Assembly (NCBI GenBank): GCA_016125085.1
Contig: WGMM01000017.1
Location: 1-44,884, forward strand
Origin: a bacterium
GTDB lineage: Bacteria > Planctomycetota > Planctomycetia > Isosphaerales > Isosphaeraceae
Reading direction: 5' to 3'
Length of the DNA stretch: 44,884 nucleotides
A program made the translations under genes and the position numbers. Below, piece after piece: positions 1 through 10,000 of the stretch; positions within the stretch are counted from its first letter, which is position 1; every line of letters starts with the position of its first letter. The notes below the pieces were generated by a model, which was given only the letters and a program-made list of their open reading frames with translations, made no database searches and had not been told where the DNA came from.

Positions 1-58
1 AAGGAAAGACGCCCTTGATGAGGTCCCACTGTGCGTCGGAGAGTGCGTGTCGTGGCAT
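1..58 (-). CDS. IS5-family transposase, N-terminal fragment cut by window edge
   Basis: Read on the minus strand from the ATG at 56-58, the translation begins MPRHALSDAQWDLIKGVFP and runs off the window. The pattern RHxLxDxQWxxI is the classic opening of IS5-group (DUF4096-type) transposases. Only 19 residues are visible, so neither the catalytic DDE domain nor a frameshift between two ORFs can be assessed. The element would extend beyond position 1, and its terminal inverted repeat should lie between 59 and about 156, where no confident repeat end could be assigned without the other end. The adjacent tRNA-Pro suggests insertion next to a tRNA gene. It could instead be a decayed remnant. Confidence 0.7.
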   Translation of the reverse strand, partial: MPRHALSDAQWDLIKGVFP

Positions 59-156
59 CCGTGCGGTATCCTGGGTGAACGATCCGTGGTGGAAACACGT
101 ATGTTTCTATCAAAAAGGCGATTAAGTGCAACGCCTGTTCTGAGACAGGACCTAGT

Positions 157-230
157 CGGGGCGAGAGGATTCGAACCTCCGGCCTCTTGCACCCCATGCA
201 AGCGCGCTAGCCAGGCTGCGCCACGCCCCG
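157..230 (-). tRNA. tRNA-Pro (anticodon GGG)
   Basis: The 74-nt minus-strand sequence folds as a complete cloverleaf. The acceptor stem is CGGGGCG pairing with CGCCCCG, the D arm is GCGC/GCGC, and the anticodon stem is CTTGC/GCAAG around the loop ATGGGGT, giving anticodon GGG (proline, CCC/CCU codons). The T arm is GGAGG/CCTCT with loop TTCGAAT. CCA is not encoded: the base after the acceptor stem is A, followed by CTAGG. The CGGGGCG acceptor start and the CTTGC/GCAAG anticodon stem are typical of bacterial tRNA-Pro. Confidence 0.97.
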
Positions 231-238
231 ATAAAACG

Positions 239-267
239 ATCCTACAGGTATCTCCGTTCGTCGTCAA
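239..267 (-). promoter_or_regulatory. sigma-70-like promoter of tRNA-Pro
   Basis: On the minus strand TTGACG (262-267, 5/6 match to the -35 consensus) is followed after exactly 17 nt by TAGGAT (239-244, 4/6 match to the -10). The predicted transcription start falls at about 232, two bases before the mature tRNA 5' end at 230. Box quality, spacing and position together make this convincing. Confidence 0.75.
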
Positions 268-361
268 GCCGATTTCGCCAGTTCATGAGGATCAACCGCC
301 GGATGAGGATGACGTGTCATGTCGACTGTCTCGAAATCGGCCTGAGACTGAACCGTTCGGC

Positions 362-1852
362 TTACTTCGCCTCGCTCCCCTGGCGAGATTCTTTCAGAAG
401 TTTGAGTGCCGCTTCGACCAGCATCTCGCCCGAGCCAGGTTTGACGGTCGAATTGAGCACTTCGTAACTTCCGCCTGCGTGTGCGGCTCTTGTGGGAACA
501 TAGATCGTTTCGACGGCGTTGGCCAGCTCGACGATGATCGTATGGCGATAGGGCGAGGCCTGCTTGATCGCCAGGCCCAGGTCGACGAAAACTTCGCCCG
601 GGAGCGTGACGATCGCCAGGTCTTCGCCAAGCGTGATCGCATGCACTTCCGTCGGGATGGCGGAACCGATTCCGGCCCATTTTTTCGTCCGCAGGAATGG
701 TCGGTGGCCGGAATCGGCAGCCAGGGGCGGATTGTGCCTGAGCTGGTCGACCATAAGCAGTTTGTGAGCTTTGACATGATCGAAAAAGTCAACCGTCTTG
801 CCGGCGTCGACGGCCTTGAGCACTTCGATCGACGCTTTCACGTCGTCAGGCCCGCACTCCTGAAGCGGCAACGGCACGACAGCGTGACGGACGTCGAGCC
901 GTCCCTCGGTGGCAACTGGGGATAGCTTCGGCAGATTCTCCGTAATTGTCGTGCCCAGAGAGTTGCCGATGAAGTCGGTCTTGTTGCGGCTGGTCGCGCG
1001 CGGGTCGGAGTGATTGATGTCTCCGCAGCATCCCGTCGCGAAAATCGAGATCGCCTTGGGGCCCAGCTTTTTGTGCACGCAATCGGCGACGAATTTCGGG
1101 TAATCGGCACTCCACTTCGAGCCGCCGACAGTGTCCAGGTGCAGGGCGAAGTTGCTGACGACGCCGAGCGGCTCGCCGGCCTCTGACTTCACCATGAGCA
1201 TGCCGATTTCCGGGTCGATCGGCCCGGCGGCCTTGATCGTTTCCTTGTTGGCATAACTTTGCCAGGTGCGAACGGAACCGTCGCGCATGACGAATCGGCG
1301 GTTGAACGAAACGGGTGTTTGCTGAGCGGTCGAACCAGCTTCGAGACGGCATGCGGCGGCAGCTTTCGCGGCATCGGCGACGGCGGCGGCCGGCTCGGCG
1401 ATGAGTTTGTCGATATAGGCCGACCGTTTGGCGTCAGATCGGTCGCCCTTCAGCACGGCTTCCAGGGCCTTGTAATAGTCCGGTGCCGTGTGGGAGTGGG
1501 TGGCGGCGACCACGATCGCCTCGTAAGGAATTCCGCTGGCTTTGGCGGCCTCGGTGCGTATGGCCGAAGCGAGGTCGGCCGTGACGCCGATGAGGTCGCA
1601 AACGACGAGCGCCGCTGAGGTTTTGCCCTGGCGGAAGACGATCGCCTTGGCCATGAGCGGGTCGATCGTGCCTTCGGCGAGTCGTTCGTGATAGTAGCCC
1701 GCCATCGGGAAGCCATCGGGCGGCGTGATGTCGCGCTGGGCCATGCCGACTTCGACCGGCTCGGCAGCTTCGATGTGCGTTCCCGTGCAGGCGGATAGCC
1801 CGAGAGTCAGGAAGAAGAAATATTGCAGTATGAATCGGAGAGGTCGTGCCAT
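362..1852 (-). CDS. Neutral ceramidase N-terminal-domain-like lipoprotein
   Basis: 496 aa. Residues 1-22 form a lipoprotein signal (hydrophobic stretch, lipobox LSAC, Cys22), so the protein is probably membrane-anchored outside the cytoplasm. The body matches the neutral/alkaline non-lysosomal ceramidase N-terminal domain: the early RDITPPDGFPMAGY motif (about 40-53), the zinc-binding THSHTAP motif (H119, H121) and a second His at about 238 in NFALHLD. In true ceramidases the nucleophilic serine lies in a GDVSPN motif; here the matching stretch is GDINHS (about 277-282), so ceramide hydrolysis is doubtful. At 496 aa it is also shorter than true ceramidases and lacks room for their C-terminal Ig-like domain. 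It is divergent to the exported catabolic operon at 2235-12136 and may act on the same substrate. The ATG at 1852 places the signal peptide correctly. Confidence 0.85.
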   Translation of the reverse strand: MARPLRFILQYFFFLTLGLSACTGTHIEAAEPVEVGMAQRDITPPDGFPMAGYYHERLAEGTIDPLMAKAIVFRQGKTSAALVVCDLIGVTADLASAIRTEAAKASGIPYEAIVVAATHSHTAPDYYKALEAVLKGDRSDAKRSAYIDKLIAEPAAAVADAAKAAAACRLEAGSTAQQTPVSFNRRFVMRDGSVRTWQSYANKETIKAAGPIDPEIGMLMVKSEAGEPLGVVSNFALHLDTVGGSKWSADYPKFVADCVHKKLGPKAISIFATGCCGDINHSDPRATSRNKTDFIGNSLGTTITENLPKLSPVATEGRLDVRHAVVPLPLQECGPDDVKASIEVLKAVDAGKTVDFFDHVKAHKLLMVDQLRHNPPLAADSGHRPFLRTKKWAGIGSAIPTEVHAITLGEDLAIVTLPGEVFVDLGLAIKQASPYRHTIIVELANAVETIYVPTRAAHAGGSYEVLNSTVKPGSGEMLVEAALKLLKESRQGSEAK

Positions 1853-2080
1853 GAGCGTTCGCGAACTCCAGTGAGTGTTCAGGCGGGAGAGATCGGCGTT
1901 GGAGCCGGTGGGCTGGCAGGTGGTTCGTTGCGCGGGAACTGCTGTGATTAAAGGTTAACGGAACCGGCCGGGCAGGTAAACGATCCATTTCGGCGGAACT
2001 TCTTGTCTTTCCCGGTCGGATGTCGATGACGCTTCTTCGCGGGAATTCCGTCTCGCTCGGTTTCGCGGGCTGATGGGCCA

Positions 2081-2089
2081 TGCTAGAAT
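2081..2089 (+). promoter_or_regulatory. Candidate extended -10 promoter for the 2235-12136 operon
   Basis: TGCTAGAAT fits the extended -10 pattern TGnTAnAAT. No good -35 is visible 17-18 nt upstream, which is tolerated for extended -10 promoters. It would start transcription near 2096, leaving a leader of about 140 nt that contains the perfect inverted repeat at 2174-2196. The rest of the 382-bp gap between 1852 and 2235 shows no further gene. Confidence 0.4.
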
Positions 2090-2173
2090 TTCAGAATCAG
2101 GCTTGATCGGCTGACCCGCAGGTCTATCAGGTCATCGCCGCCGACTGCACCGTCTGCTTCCCGCCGTCAGGCC

Positions 2174-2196
2174 GCATGGGTCGGTCCGACCCATGC
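2174..2196 (+). repeat. Perfect 11-bp inverted repeat in operon leader
   Basis: GCATGGGTCGG and CCGACCCATGC are exact inverted copies separated by a single T. The centre lies 50 bp before the preferred start codon at 2235 and downstream of the candidate promoter. It could be a symmetric operator for a dimeric regulator or an RNA hairpin in the leader. The alternative start at 2193 lies inside it. Confidence 0.6.
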
Positions 2197-2234
2197 ATGT
2201 GGCTCCGCCCCCGATTCGGAGCGATTCGCCGCCG

Positions 2235-5200
2235 ATGCTTCTCGATTCGCCGCAATTCCGACGGTTTTTGATTCTGTCGCTGGCCCAGATTCTGGGCGTG
2301 ACCAGCGTTTCTGTCCGTGCCGATAACGACGGCGTCGCGTTTTTCGAAAAGCAGGTTCTGCCGATCTTCGAAAGTCGATGTTTCGAATGCCATTCGCACG
2401 CGAAGACGATCAAGGCCGGCCTGGCGCTCGACAGCCGCACCGGATGGGAGAAGGGGGGCGATTCCGGCCCCGCCGTCGTCCCCGGGCAGCCTGAGGAAAG
2501 CCTGCTGATCACGGCCGTCGAACATGGCGACGAAGCACTCAAAATGCCGCCGAAATCGAAGCTGAAGCCGGAAGAGATCGCGACGCTTCGCGAATGGGTG
2601 AAACGCGGGGCGGCCGATCCGCGAAAAGCCTCTGTCACAGGGGTTTGGGAGAACGTCTACCGGCAACGGCTGGACTGGTGGAGCCTGAAGCCCGCCGTCC
2701 GGCATGAAGCTCCGAGAATCGAGGGCGACCGATGGTCACGCGGCGATATCGACCGCTTCCTGCTGGCCGGGATGAAAACGCAGGGGCTTGAGCCGGCGCC
2801 TGAAGCGGACCGGCATGCACTGGCCCGGCGACTGGCTTTCGTACTGACGGGATTGCCGCTGGAACCGCAGCGTGTGCGAGCGTTCGCGGCGGACACTCGG
2901 CCCGGAGCGGTCGAAAGGCTTGTCGACGAGTTGCTGGCCAGCCCTCATTTCGGAGAACGCTGGGCCCGTCACTGGATGGACATCGTTCATTATTCCGACA
3001 CACACGGCTACGAGTGGGACGTGCCCGCCAAAAATGCCTGGATGTATCGCGATTATCTGGTGCGTGCTTTTTCGCGAGACGTGCCTGTGAACCGGCTGAT
3101 TCGCGAACAGATCGCGGGCGATCTCTTCGAACCTCGGGTCGATCCGGCCTCGGGCCTGAACGAATCGATCATCGGCCCGATGGCGATGCGGCTGGGTGAG
3201 CGGCGGCACGGTGACAATGCCCAGATCGAAGGAATCAGCCAGGAGGCGATGGCCAACCTGGTCGATACGGTTTCGAAATCGTTTCAGGCGACGACAGTCG
3301 CCTGTGCCCAGTGCCACGACCATAAGCTGGACGCCGTCGAACAGAAAGACTACTACGCCTGGACCGGCATCTTCATGAGCAGCCGCTGGGGTGTGCGTCA
3401 AGCCGACGCCGTCGACCCGAATCTGGCGACGATTGCCGAAATGAAGGCGATCAAGGGCCGCATCCGGGCCGAGATTGGCCAGCTCTGGACGAATTCGGGG
3501 CCGGAACTCGCCGCGAGATTGAAGGCCGTGCCGGTCGACGAAAAAGCGGCCGGGATACCGGAATCGCTCGCGGGATTCTTGAGTCGACCAGACTCGAAGC
3601 AGGTTTCTTCTGAGGAATTTCAGGCGGAACGACAGCGCCGGCTCGAAGCTTCGAAGGGGCTGAAGCTGCTGGCCGATTTCACGGGCGGGACAATTCCGGA
3701 AGGCTGGGCACTCGAAGGCTTCGGCATGAAGCACGGGCTGGCCCGAGACGGCGAATTCGTCGTGGCTGAAGCGGGCGAAAACGCGATTGACCGGGTTCTG
3801 CCGGCCGGGCGCTGGAGTCATCTTTACTCGCAGCGGCTCGGAGGTGTCGTGCGAGGGCCGCTGGTCGATCCGGCCCGGGCGACGACGTTCTCCGTCGGTT
3901 TCGCGGGCGGGCGGAAGGCCTCGCAGGCGTTCATTCTCGACCATTGCTTCCATTCCGAACGTCTCGCTTTTCCGGACATGCCGCGCCCGGGCTGGCTGAC
4001 GCTCACTGCCGGCAATTTCGACCGGCTCTCCGGGCCCGCGGACACGATGCCTCGGCGAGTCTATCTGGAACTGGCCACCAAGGCTTACGACAACTACTTT
4101 CCGCCACGCACGGGCTACGGCGGCGTCAAGCCGGAGGACGAGGCCGACCCGCGTAGCTGGTTCGGGGTGACACGCATCTTCGAACATGCTCCAGGTGCGA
4201 AGCCGCCCGACATGCTCGACCGGTTCGTGCCGCTTTTCGATCAGCCCAGATTGGACAAGAAGCCCGGGACACGCGAGGCTCGTGCCGAAGTTGTCGCCAA
4301 GGTCATCCTTGCCGCAGCAGCCCGCTGGTCGCAGGACCGCTGCGACGAAGCCGATGCAAAGATTCTCGACGAAGCCCTCGGGGCAGGGTGGCTCCCGAAC
4401 GCATTCACGCCAGATTCGCCCATCGGACAGCTTGTGAGCCGCTATCGGGATGTCGAGAAGCAACTTGTGCCAGATCGAACGATCGGCACAGCCGAGGATC
4501 GACACGAAGCCCGCAACGAACCGCTGGGCCTGCGCGGCTCGTACACAGAGTTCGGTGAAGTCGTCCCGCGCGGCAATGCAAGATATGTGCGTGACCTGCT
4601 GGGCGAGCCTTCCGCCGCTAGTCTCGGGCAGTCAAGCGGGCGGGACGAGCTGGCACGGGCTCTGATCGACCCGGCCAATCCGCTGACGGCCCGGGTCTTC
4701 GTGAACCGGGTCTGGCAGTATGTTTTCGGGGAAGGGCTCGTCCGCACGCCGGACGACTTCGGGCATCTGGGCGAGAAGCCGAGCCACCCGGAACTGCTCG
4801 ACACGCTGGCCGCCCGATTCATGGATGAAGGCTGGTCGCTCAAGCGGCTCGTGCGAGAGATGGTCCTTTCGGCTGCGTTTCGGCAGTCGAACGTCCCTTC
4901 GGCTTCGGCTTATACGATCGATCCCGAAAATCGCCTGCTGCATCACTATCCGCAGCGGCGGCTCGAAGCCGAAGCACTGCGCGATTCTCTCCTGGCCATT
5001 TCCGGCCGGCTCGATCCGGCTCTCGGCGGCCCGCCGATCGACCCGTATCGAACCGCCGAAGATCCCGCCAAACGGCTCAAATCAGGCCCGCTCGACGGAA
5101 ACGGCCGGCGGTCGATCTATCAGAAAATCACCTTGATGGAGCCGCCCCGTTTCCTGGCGATTTTCAACCAGCCACTGCCCAAATTGACCACGGGCAAACG

Positions 5201-5513
5201 AGACCGCACCACGGTGCCGGATCAGGCCCTTGCCCTCTTGAATGACCCCTTCGTGCTGGCTATGGCCGAATTCTGGGCGAGACAGGTCGTCGCTGAGCCT
5301 GCCGGCTCGATCGATCAGCGTGTGACCGGCATGTTCGAACGCGCGATCGGCCGACCGCCCAACGAACGTGAAATTGCCCGACTCGTAACGCTCGTCAGGC
5401 GTTCGGCCGAACTTCGGAAGGTCGACCCGGCGGCGGCGATGGCGTCCGTCGAAGTCTGGAAGGACGTCGCCCATGCGATGTTCAACCTGAAGGAGTTCGC
5501 CCATGTCCGCTGA
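2235..5513 (+). CDS. Exported cytochrome-like DUF1549/DUF1553 protein
   Basis: 1092 aa from the ATG at 2235. That start gives a compact Sec signal peptide (about 1-29, ending VRA before DN); an in-frame ATG at 2193 would add 14 unlikely residues. Domain order is the planctomycete cytochrome c domain (haem motif CFECH at 49-53, candidate axial Met in KMPPKSK near 103), DUF1549 with its conserved second motif CAQCHDHK (from about 357), a variable middle region, and DUF1553 in the C-terminal third (LTARVFVNRVWQYVFGEG). These proteins are abundant in planctomycetes and almost always precede a DUF1501 gene, as here. The biochemical role of the family is unestablished; an envelope redox enzyme acting on complex substrates is the usual inference. 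It overlaps the next gene by 11 bp. Confidence 0.92.
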   Translation: MLLDSPQFRRFLILSLAQILGVTSVSVRADNDGVAFFEKQVLPIFESRCFECHSHAKTIKAGLALDSRTGWEKGGDSGPAVVPGQPEESLLITAVEHGDEALKMPPKSKLKPEEIATLREWVKRGAADPRKASVTGVWENVYRQRLDWWSLKPAVRHEAPRIEGDRWSRGDIDRFLLAGMKTQGLEPAPEADRHALARRLAFVLTGLPLEPQRVRAFAADTRPGAVERLVDELLASPHFGERWARHWMDIVHYSDTHGYEWDVPAKNAWMYRDYLVRAFSRDVPVNRLIREQIAGDLFEPRVDPASGLNESIIGPMAMRLGERRHGDNAQIEGISQEAMANLVDTVSKSFQATTVACAQCHDHKLDAVEQKDYYAWTGIFMSSRWGVRQADAVDPNLATIAEMKAIKGRIRAEIGQLWTNSGPELAARLKAVPVDEKAAGIPESLAGFLSRPDSKQVSSEEFQAERQRRLEASKGLKLLADFTGGTIPEGWALEGFGMKHGLARDGEFVVAEAGENAIDRVLPAGRWSHLYSQRLGGVVRGPLVDPARATTFSVGFAGGRKASQAFILDHCFHSERLAFPDMPRPGWLTLTAGNFDRLSGPADTMPRRVYLELATKAYDNYFPPRTGYGGVKPEDEADPRSWFGVTRIFEHAPGAKPPDMLDRFVPLFDQPRLDKKPGTREARAEVVAKVILAAAARWSQDRCDEADAKILDEALGAGWLPNAFTPDSPIGQLVSRYRDVEKQLVPDRTIGTAEDRHEARNEPLGLRGSYTEFGEVVPRGNARYVRDLLGEPSAASLGQSSGRDELARALIDPANPLTARVFVNRVWQYVFGEGLVRTPDDFGHLGEKPSHPELLDTLAARFMDEGWSLKRLVREMVLSAAFRQSNVPSASAYTIDPENRLLHHYPQRRLEAEALRDSLLAISGRLDPALGGPPIDPYRTAEDPAKRLKSGPLDGNGRRSIYQKITLMEPPRFLAIFNQPLPKLTTGKRDRTTVPDQALALLNDPFVLAMAEFWARQVVAEPAGSIDQRVTGMFERAIGRPPNEREIARLVTLVRRSAELRKVDPAAAMASVEVWKDVAHAMFNLKEFAHVR

Positions 5514-6948
5514 ACCGGTTGCCGGCAGAAATCCGATGTGCCCAGGCCATGCGGGGTTCGCAAGTTCGCGACGGGATTTCCTTCGTGCCACGAACATGGG
5601 CTTCGGCATGCTGGCCTTCGCGGGGCTGGAGGGCATGCGGGCAGATGCGAACGACGGCGTCCATCCTCGAGATTTCGCGCCGAAGGCCCGGCATGTGATC
5701 TTCCTGTTCATGGACGGCGGCGTGTCGCACGTGGACACGTTCGACTACAAGCCCGAACTGGCTCGCCGATCCGGGCAGCAGGCGGTGTGGGCCGTCGATC
5801 AGAAGTCCCAGGCCATCAATCCTTCGCGCAAGTGGCTGGGGCCGCTCTGGAAGTTCCGTCAGCGGGGCGAGTCGGGCCTGTGGGTCAGCGATCTGCTGCC
5901 CCACATGGCGCAGCTGGCGGACGAGCTTTGCGTAATCCGTTCCGTCACCGGCGAAACGCCCCTGCACGGGGCCCAGGCACTGCTCCTGCATACCGGCCGC
6001 AGCATCGGAGCGGCACCCAGCATGGGCTCGTGGATTTCCTACGGCCTGGGTACGGAAAACGAGAATCTGCCGGGCTATGTGCTGCTGAACAACGACTGGA
6101 TCCCCAACGGCGGCTTCCAGAACTTCGCCAGTGCCTTTTTGCCGGCGACTTCGCAGGCGGCTCTCGTGCGGGCCAGGGGGGTGCCGGTCGATAACATCGT
6201 GCCGGCCGATCCGCAGGCGATCCAGCGTGCCAAGCTCGACTTCCTTCGCGAGCAGGACACCGCCACGGCCGACGGATTCGGCGACCGTGCCGCGATCGAG
6301 GCCGCGATCCGCAACCATGAAACCGCCGCAAGGATGCAGTCCCTTTTGCCCGAAGTTTGCGACATTTCCGGCGAAACCCGCGCGACCCGCGAGCTTTACG
6401 GCGTCGACAGGGGCAACGATTTCGATAAATTCTACGCCCTTCAGTGCCTGCGGGCCCGGCGGATGGTCGAAGCCGGCGTCCGGTTCGTCGAAATCACATG
6501 CCCGCTGACACACTCCAACAACGCCCCCTGGGACCAGCACGGTGAACTGAAGCTGCGGCACGAGGAAAACGCCCGGATTACCGATCAGCCCGTGGCGGCC
6601 CTGATTCGTGACCTGAGAGCCCGCGGGCTGCTGGAGAGCACGCTCGTCGTCTGGGCGGGTGAGATGGGCCGCACGCCTCACTCCGGCGGCACGGATGGCC
6701 GGGATCACCACGTCAGCGGTTATACGATCTGCATGGCCGGCGGCGGCGTCCGTGGCGGTATGACGTATGGCACCACCGACGAAATGGGTATGGCGGCCGT
6801 CGAACACCCGGTGGACATTCACGACATCCATGCGACGATCCTGCATCAGCTTGGCGTCGATCACGAACGCCTGACCTTCCGCTTCGGCGGCCGCGATATC
6901 CGGCTGACCGACGTCCACGGCCGTGTGATCCGCCCGATTCTGACATGA
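5503..6948 (+). CDS. Tat-exported DUF1501 protein (alkaline-phosphatase/sulfatase-like fold)
   Basis: 481 aa. A twin-arginine motif SRRDFLRA (22-29) followed by a hydrophobic stretch marks Tat export of a folded, probably metal-loaded protein. The DUF1501 signature starts at VIFLFMDGGVSHVDTFD and continues to the WAGEMGRTPHSGGTDGRDHH motif, whose Asp/His residues resemble metal ligands of the alkaline phosphatase/sulfatase superfamily. Length is normal for the family. The start overlaps the upstream DUF1549/DUF1553 gene by 11 bp, implying translational coupling, and the pair is a standard planctomycete unit. The substrate is unknown. Confidence 0.92.
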   Translation: MSAEPVAGRNPMCPGHAGFASSRRDFLRATNMGFGMLAFAGLEGMRADANDGVHPRDFAPKARHVIFLFMDGGVSHVDTFDYKPELARRSGQQAVWAVDQKSQAINPSRKWLGPLWKFRQRGESGLWVSDLLPHMAQLADELCVIRSVTGETPLHGAQALLLHTGRSIGAAPSMGSWISYGLGTENENLPGYVLLNNDWIPNGGFQNFASAFLPATSQAALVRARGVPVDNIVPADPQAIQRAKLDFLREQDTATADGFGDRAAIEAAIRNHETAARMQSLLPEVCDISGETRATRELYGVDRGNDFDKFYALQCLRARRMVEAGVRFVEITCPLTHSNNAPWDQHGELKLRHEENARITDQPVAALIRDLRARGLLESTLVVWAGEMGRTPHSGGTDGRDHHVSGYTICMAGGGVRGGMTYGTTDEMGMAAVEHPVDIHDIHATILHQLGVDHERLTFRFGGRDIRLTDVHGRVIRPILT

Positions 6949-7008
6949 TCCGATTTGCTTCGAATGCCGTCGTTCGTAGCTTCGATTTGCCCCTCAGGTG
7001 ATGTGCCG

Positions 7009-10000
7009 ATGACGATCCGCTGGCTCAGGCTTGGTCTTCTGACACTCTCGCTGATGGTTGCGAAGGGCCAACCGTCGCCCGGCCAGAATCTTTCGCCTGC
7101 TCAGGCCGTCGAACGGATGGTTCTGGCGAAGGGGCTGAAGGCTTCCGCCGTGGCGGCCGAGCCGCTTGTCCGCCAGCCTGTGGCGATCGACTTCGACGAT
7201 CGGGGCAGGCTCTGGGCGATTCAATATCTGCAATACCCGAACCCCGCGGGGCTGAATCGTACGAAGGTCGACCGCTACAGCCGCACGGTCTATGACCGCG
7301 TGCCCGAGCCGCCGCCGAAAGGCCCGAAGGGTGCGGACAGGCTGACGATTCTGGAAGACACCGACGGCGACGGCATGGCCGACAAGGCCCGCGATTTCGT
7401 CACGGGGCTGAACCTGTCGACCGGCTTCGCCTTCGGCGACGGCGGCGTGTATGTGCTTCAGGCCCCGTATCTTCTGCATTATGCCGATGCCGACGGCGAC
7501 GACGTGCCCGACGGTGACCCGCGCGTGCTCCTGGCCGGTTTCGGCATGGAAGACGCCCACAGCCTGGCGAATTCTCTTACCTGGGGCGAAGACGGCTGGC
7601 TCTATGGACTGCAGGGTTCGACCGTCACCGCAAAGATCCGTGGTATCGAATTCCAGCAGGGCATCTGGCGATATCACCCGCCGACGGACCGCTTCGAACT
7701 CTTCGCCGAAGGCGGCGGCAACATGTGGGGGCTCGATTTCGACGAAGCCGGCAATCTCTTCGCCAGTACGAACTTCGGCCCGCACGTGGCCCTGCACGTC
7801 ATGCAGGACGCCTATTACTGGAAGCAGTTCGGCAAACATGGCCCGCTGCATAACCCTTACACCTTCGGCCACTTTGACCACATGCCGCACGGCGGGGCCC
7901 ACGGCGGCCACGTCACGGCCGGGGGGCTGTTCTATCTGGCCGATCGCTGGCCGGCCGAATTCCGTGGCCGGTACATCGGGGCCAACGTGCTTTCGCACCT
8001 CATCGCCGAACATGTCTTCGAGCCGAAGGGGGCGACATTTTCGTCGCGTCAGGCGGGTATCGTGCTCGACAGCCGCGACCCCTGGTTCGCGCCCTGTGAT
8101 CAAGTGCTCGGGCCCGATGGCAATGTCTACGTCGCTGACTGGCACGACCAGCGCATGGCTCACCCCGACCCCGATGCCGACTGGGACCGCACCAATGGCC
8201 GCATCTACGCGATTCGTGCCGCCGGTGACGACAGGCCGACACTCTCCGTCCGCCCCGATCTGGCGAAGAAAAGCTCGGTGGAACTGATCGGACTGTTGCG
8301 CGACCCGAACGCTTTCATTTCGCGTCGGGCCAGGCGAATTCTCAAGGAACGTTACGAAGAACCTGCCGTCAAACGACTGAACCAGGTCTGGCACGACCGC
8401 GACTTGCCGGTCGAGTTTCGCCGCGAAGCTTTCCGGACACTCGTTTCGATGATCGATCGCGATCCGGCGAACCCCGCGCCTCTCTCGGCCGACGATTTCC
8501 GCTCCGCCGTGGCCGATACCGATCCGGCGATCCGCCGCCTTGCAGTTCAGGCCCTGGGTGATTTCGCCGTGATGCCCGCCGCAGGCCGCGTCGCCGCGAT
8601 CGCCACGCCTGATTCCGACCTCATCTGCCTCGGGCAGCGGATCGCGTCCGTGGCTCGAGTCGAGGACCCGCAAGCCATTGATGGCTGGGCCCGGCTGGCT
8701 TCGGCTGTGGACGACGCCAACGATCCGACACTCGACCAGCGCTACTGGTGGGCGGTCGAACGAATTTCCCAGCGCGATCCTGCCGGGATTGTCGATGCGA
8801 TCGTTTCGAAATCGATCACGAACGCCGCCGGTCAGGAAAAACCGCTGACATCGTCCGAAATCGTCGCCGAAAAGGTCATCGGCAACCTGATCCGCAAATA
8901 CTGCTATCTTGGCGGAAATGACATCGAACCGCTGGTCGTCAGGCTGGTGCGGCTCGACGTCGACCGGCATCTGCCTTTCGTGCTCGAAGCATTTCGCGGC
9001 GGTGCTCCGAAGCCGGCGGGGGCTTTCCGGCTGGCGCTTACGGAAATCTGCCGCGACGGGCAAGGCGACCTCATTCGCTGGGAGATCGCCGCCCGCCTGG
9101 GTATCGAAGAAGCAAGAATAGCCGCGAAGGCCGAAGTCATGAGAGATCGGGGCTCTCTCGAATCGAAACGATTCGTCGCCTATTTGAGAACCGCGGCTGA
9201 CTCGGGCTGGGCTGATTGGTCCGATATCTGCCTCGTCGCTTCGAGGAACGAAAACGCTGCCATCGCCGAAGCCGCATGGGCCGGTCTGAGCCGCCTGGCG
9301 GACGACAAAACCGCGCGAAAGCTGGTCGACGAATACTCCAAATCCTCACAGGATCGAAAAAAACGAACCAGGGCCGTCCTCAGCGCCCGGGCCGAAACCT
9401 GCGCGACGATGCTCGAAGCCGTCGCCGCCGGGAAAATTCCAAGAAATGACTTCGCTCTGCCTGAACTCGCCGCCATCGCCCGGCTCGGCTCGGAATCGAT
9501 CGACCAGAAAATCCTGAAAATCTGGGGCAAGATCGCTCAGGCCACTCCCGAGGAACGGCTGGCTGAAGTGCGCCGGCTCAATAACGACCTTCGGGCCGCT
9601 TCGGGCGATGCGAAGATAGGTCGCGACCTCTTCGCGAAAGTCTGTGCCGGCTGCCATCGGCTTTACGACGTCGGCAAGCTGGTCGGCCCTGACCTTACCG
9701 GAGCGACCCGGTCCGACCGCGACTGGCTCCTCACCAGCATCGTCGATCCCTCAGGGGTCATTCGCAAGGAATATCAATCGCGGATCATCGAAATGAACGA
9801 CGGCCGCGTGCTCGAAGGGCTGCTCGTGGAAAGTTCCGGCGGCCTCTGGAAGCTCGCGAAATCGGACGGCACCGTCGAGTCGCTGCCAGCTTCGGAAATC
9901 CGAGAATCCCGCGAATCGGCCGTATCCGTCATGCCTGAAGGGCTTTATCGCCAGTTCGACCCTCAGCAGCTTCGCGACCTCTTCGCCTTCCTGCAATCCC

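Noticed and set aside
59..156. Terminal inverted repeat of the IS5-like element (a CCTGT/ACAGG hairpin at about 134-149 was considered)
   Set aside because: Without the other end of the element the repeat cannot be matched, so no boundary was called.
2090..2234. Riboswitch in the leader of the exported operon
   Set aside because: Only one inverted repeat is visible; no known aptamer core was recognised.
2736..4505. 589-codon minus-strand open frame
   Set aside because: Antisense to the DUF1549/DUF1553 gene; no domain-like sequence and no ribosome-binding context.
5482..6918. 478-codon minus-strand open frame
   Set aside because: Antisense shadow of the DUF1501 gene, whose motifs are unambiguous.
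6994..9063. 689-codon minus-strand open frame
   Set aside because: Antisense shadow of the haem-binding dehydrogenase gene.
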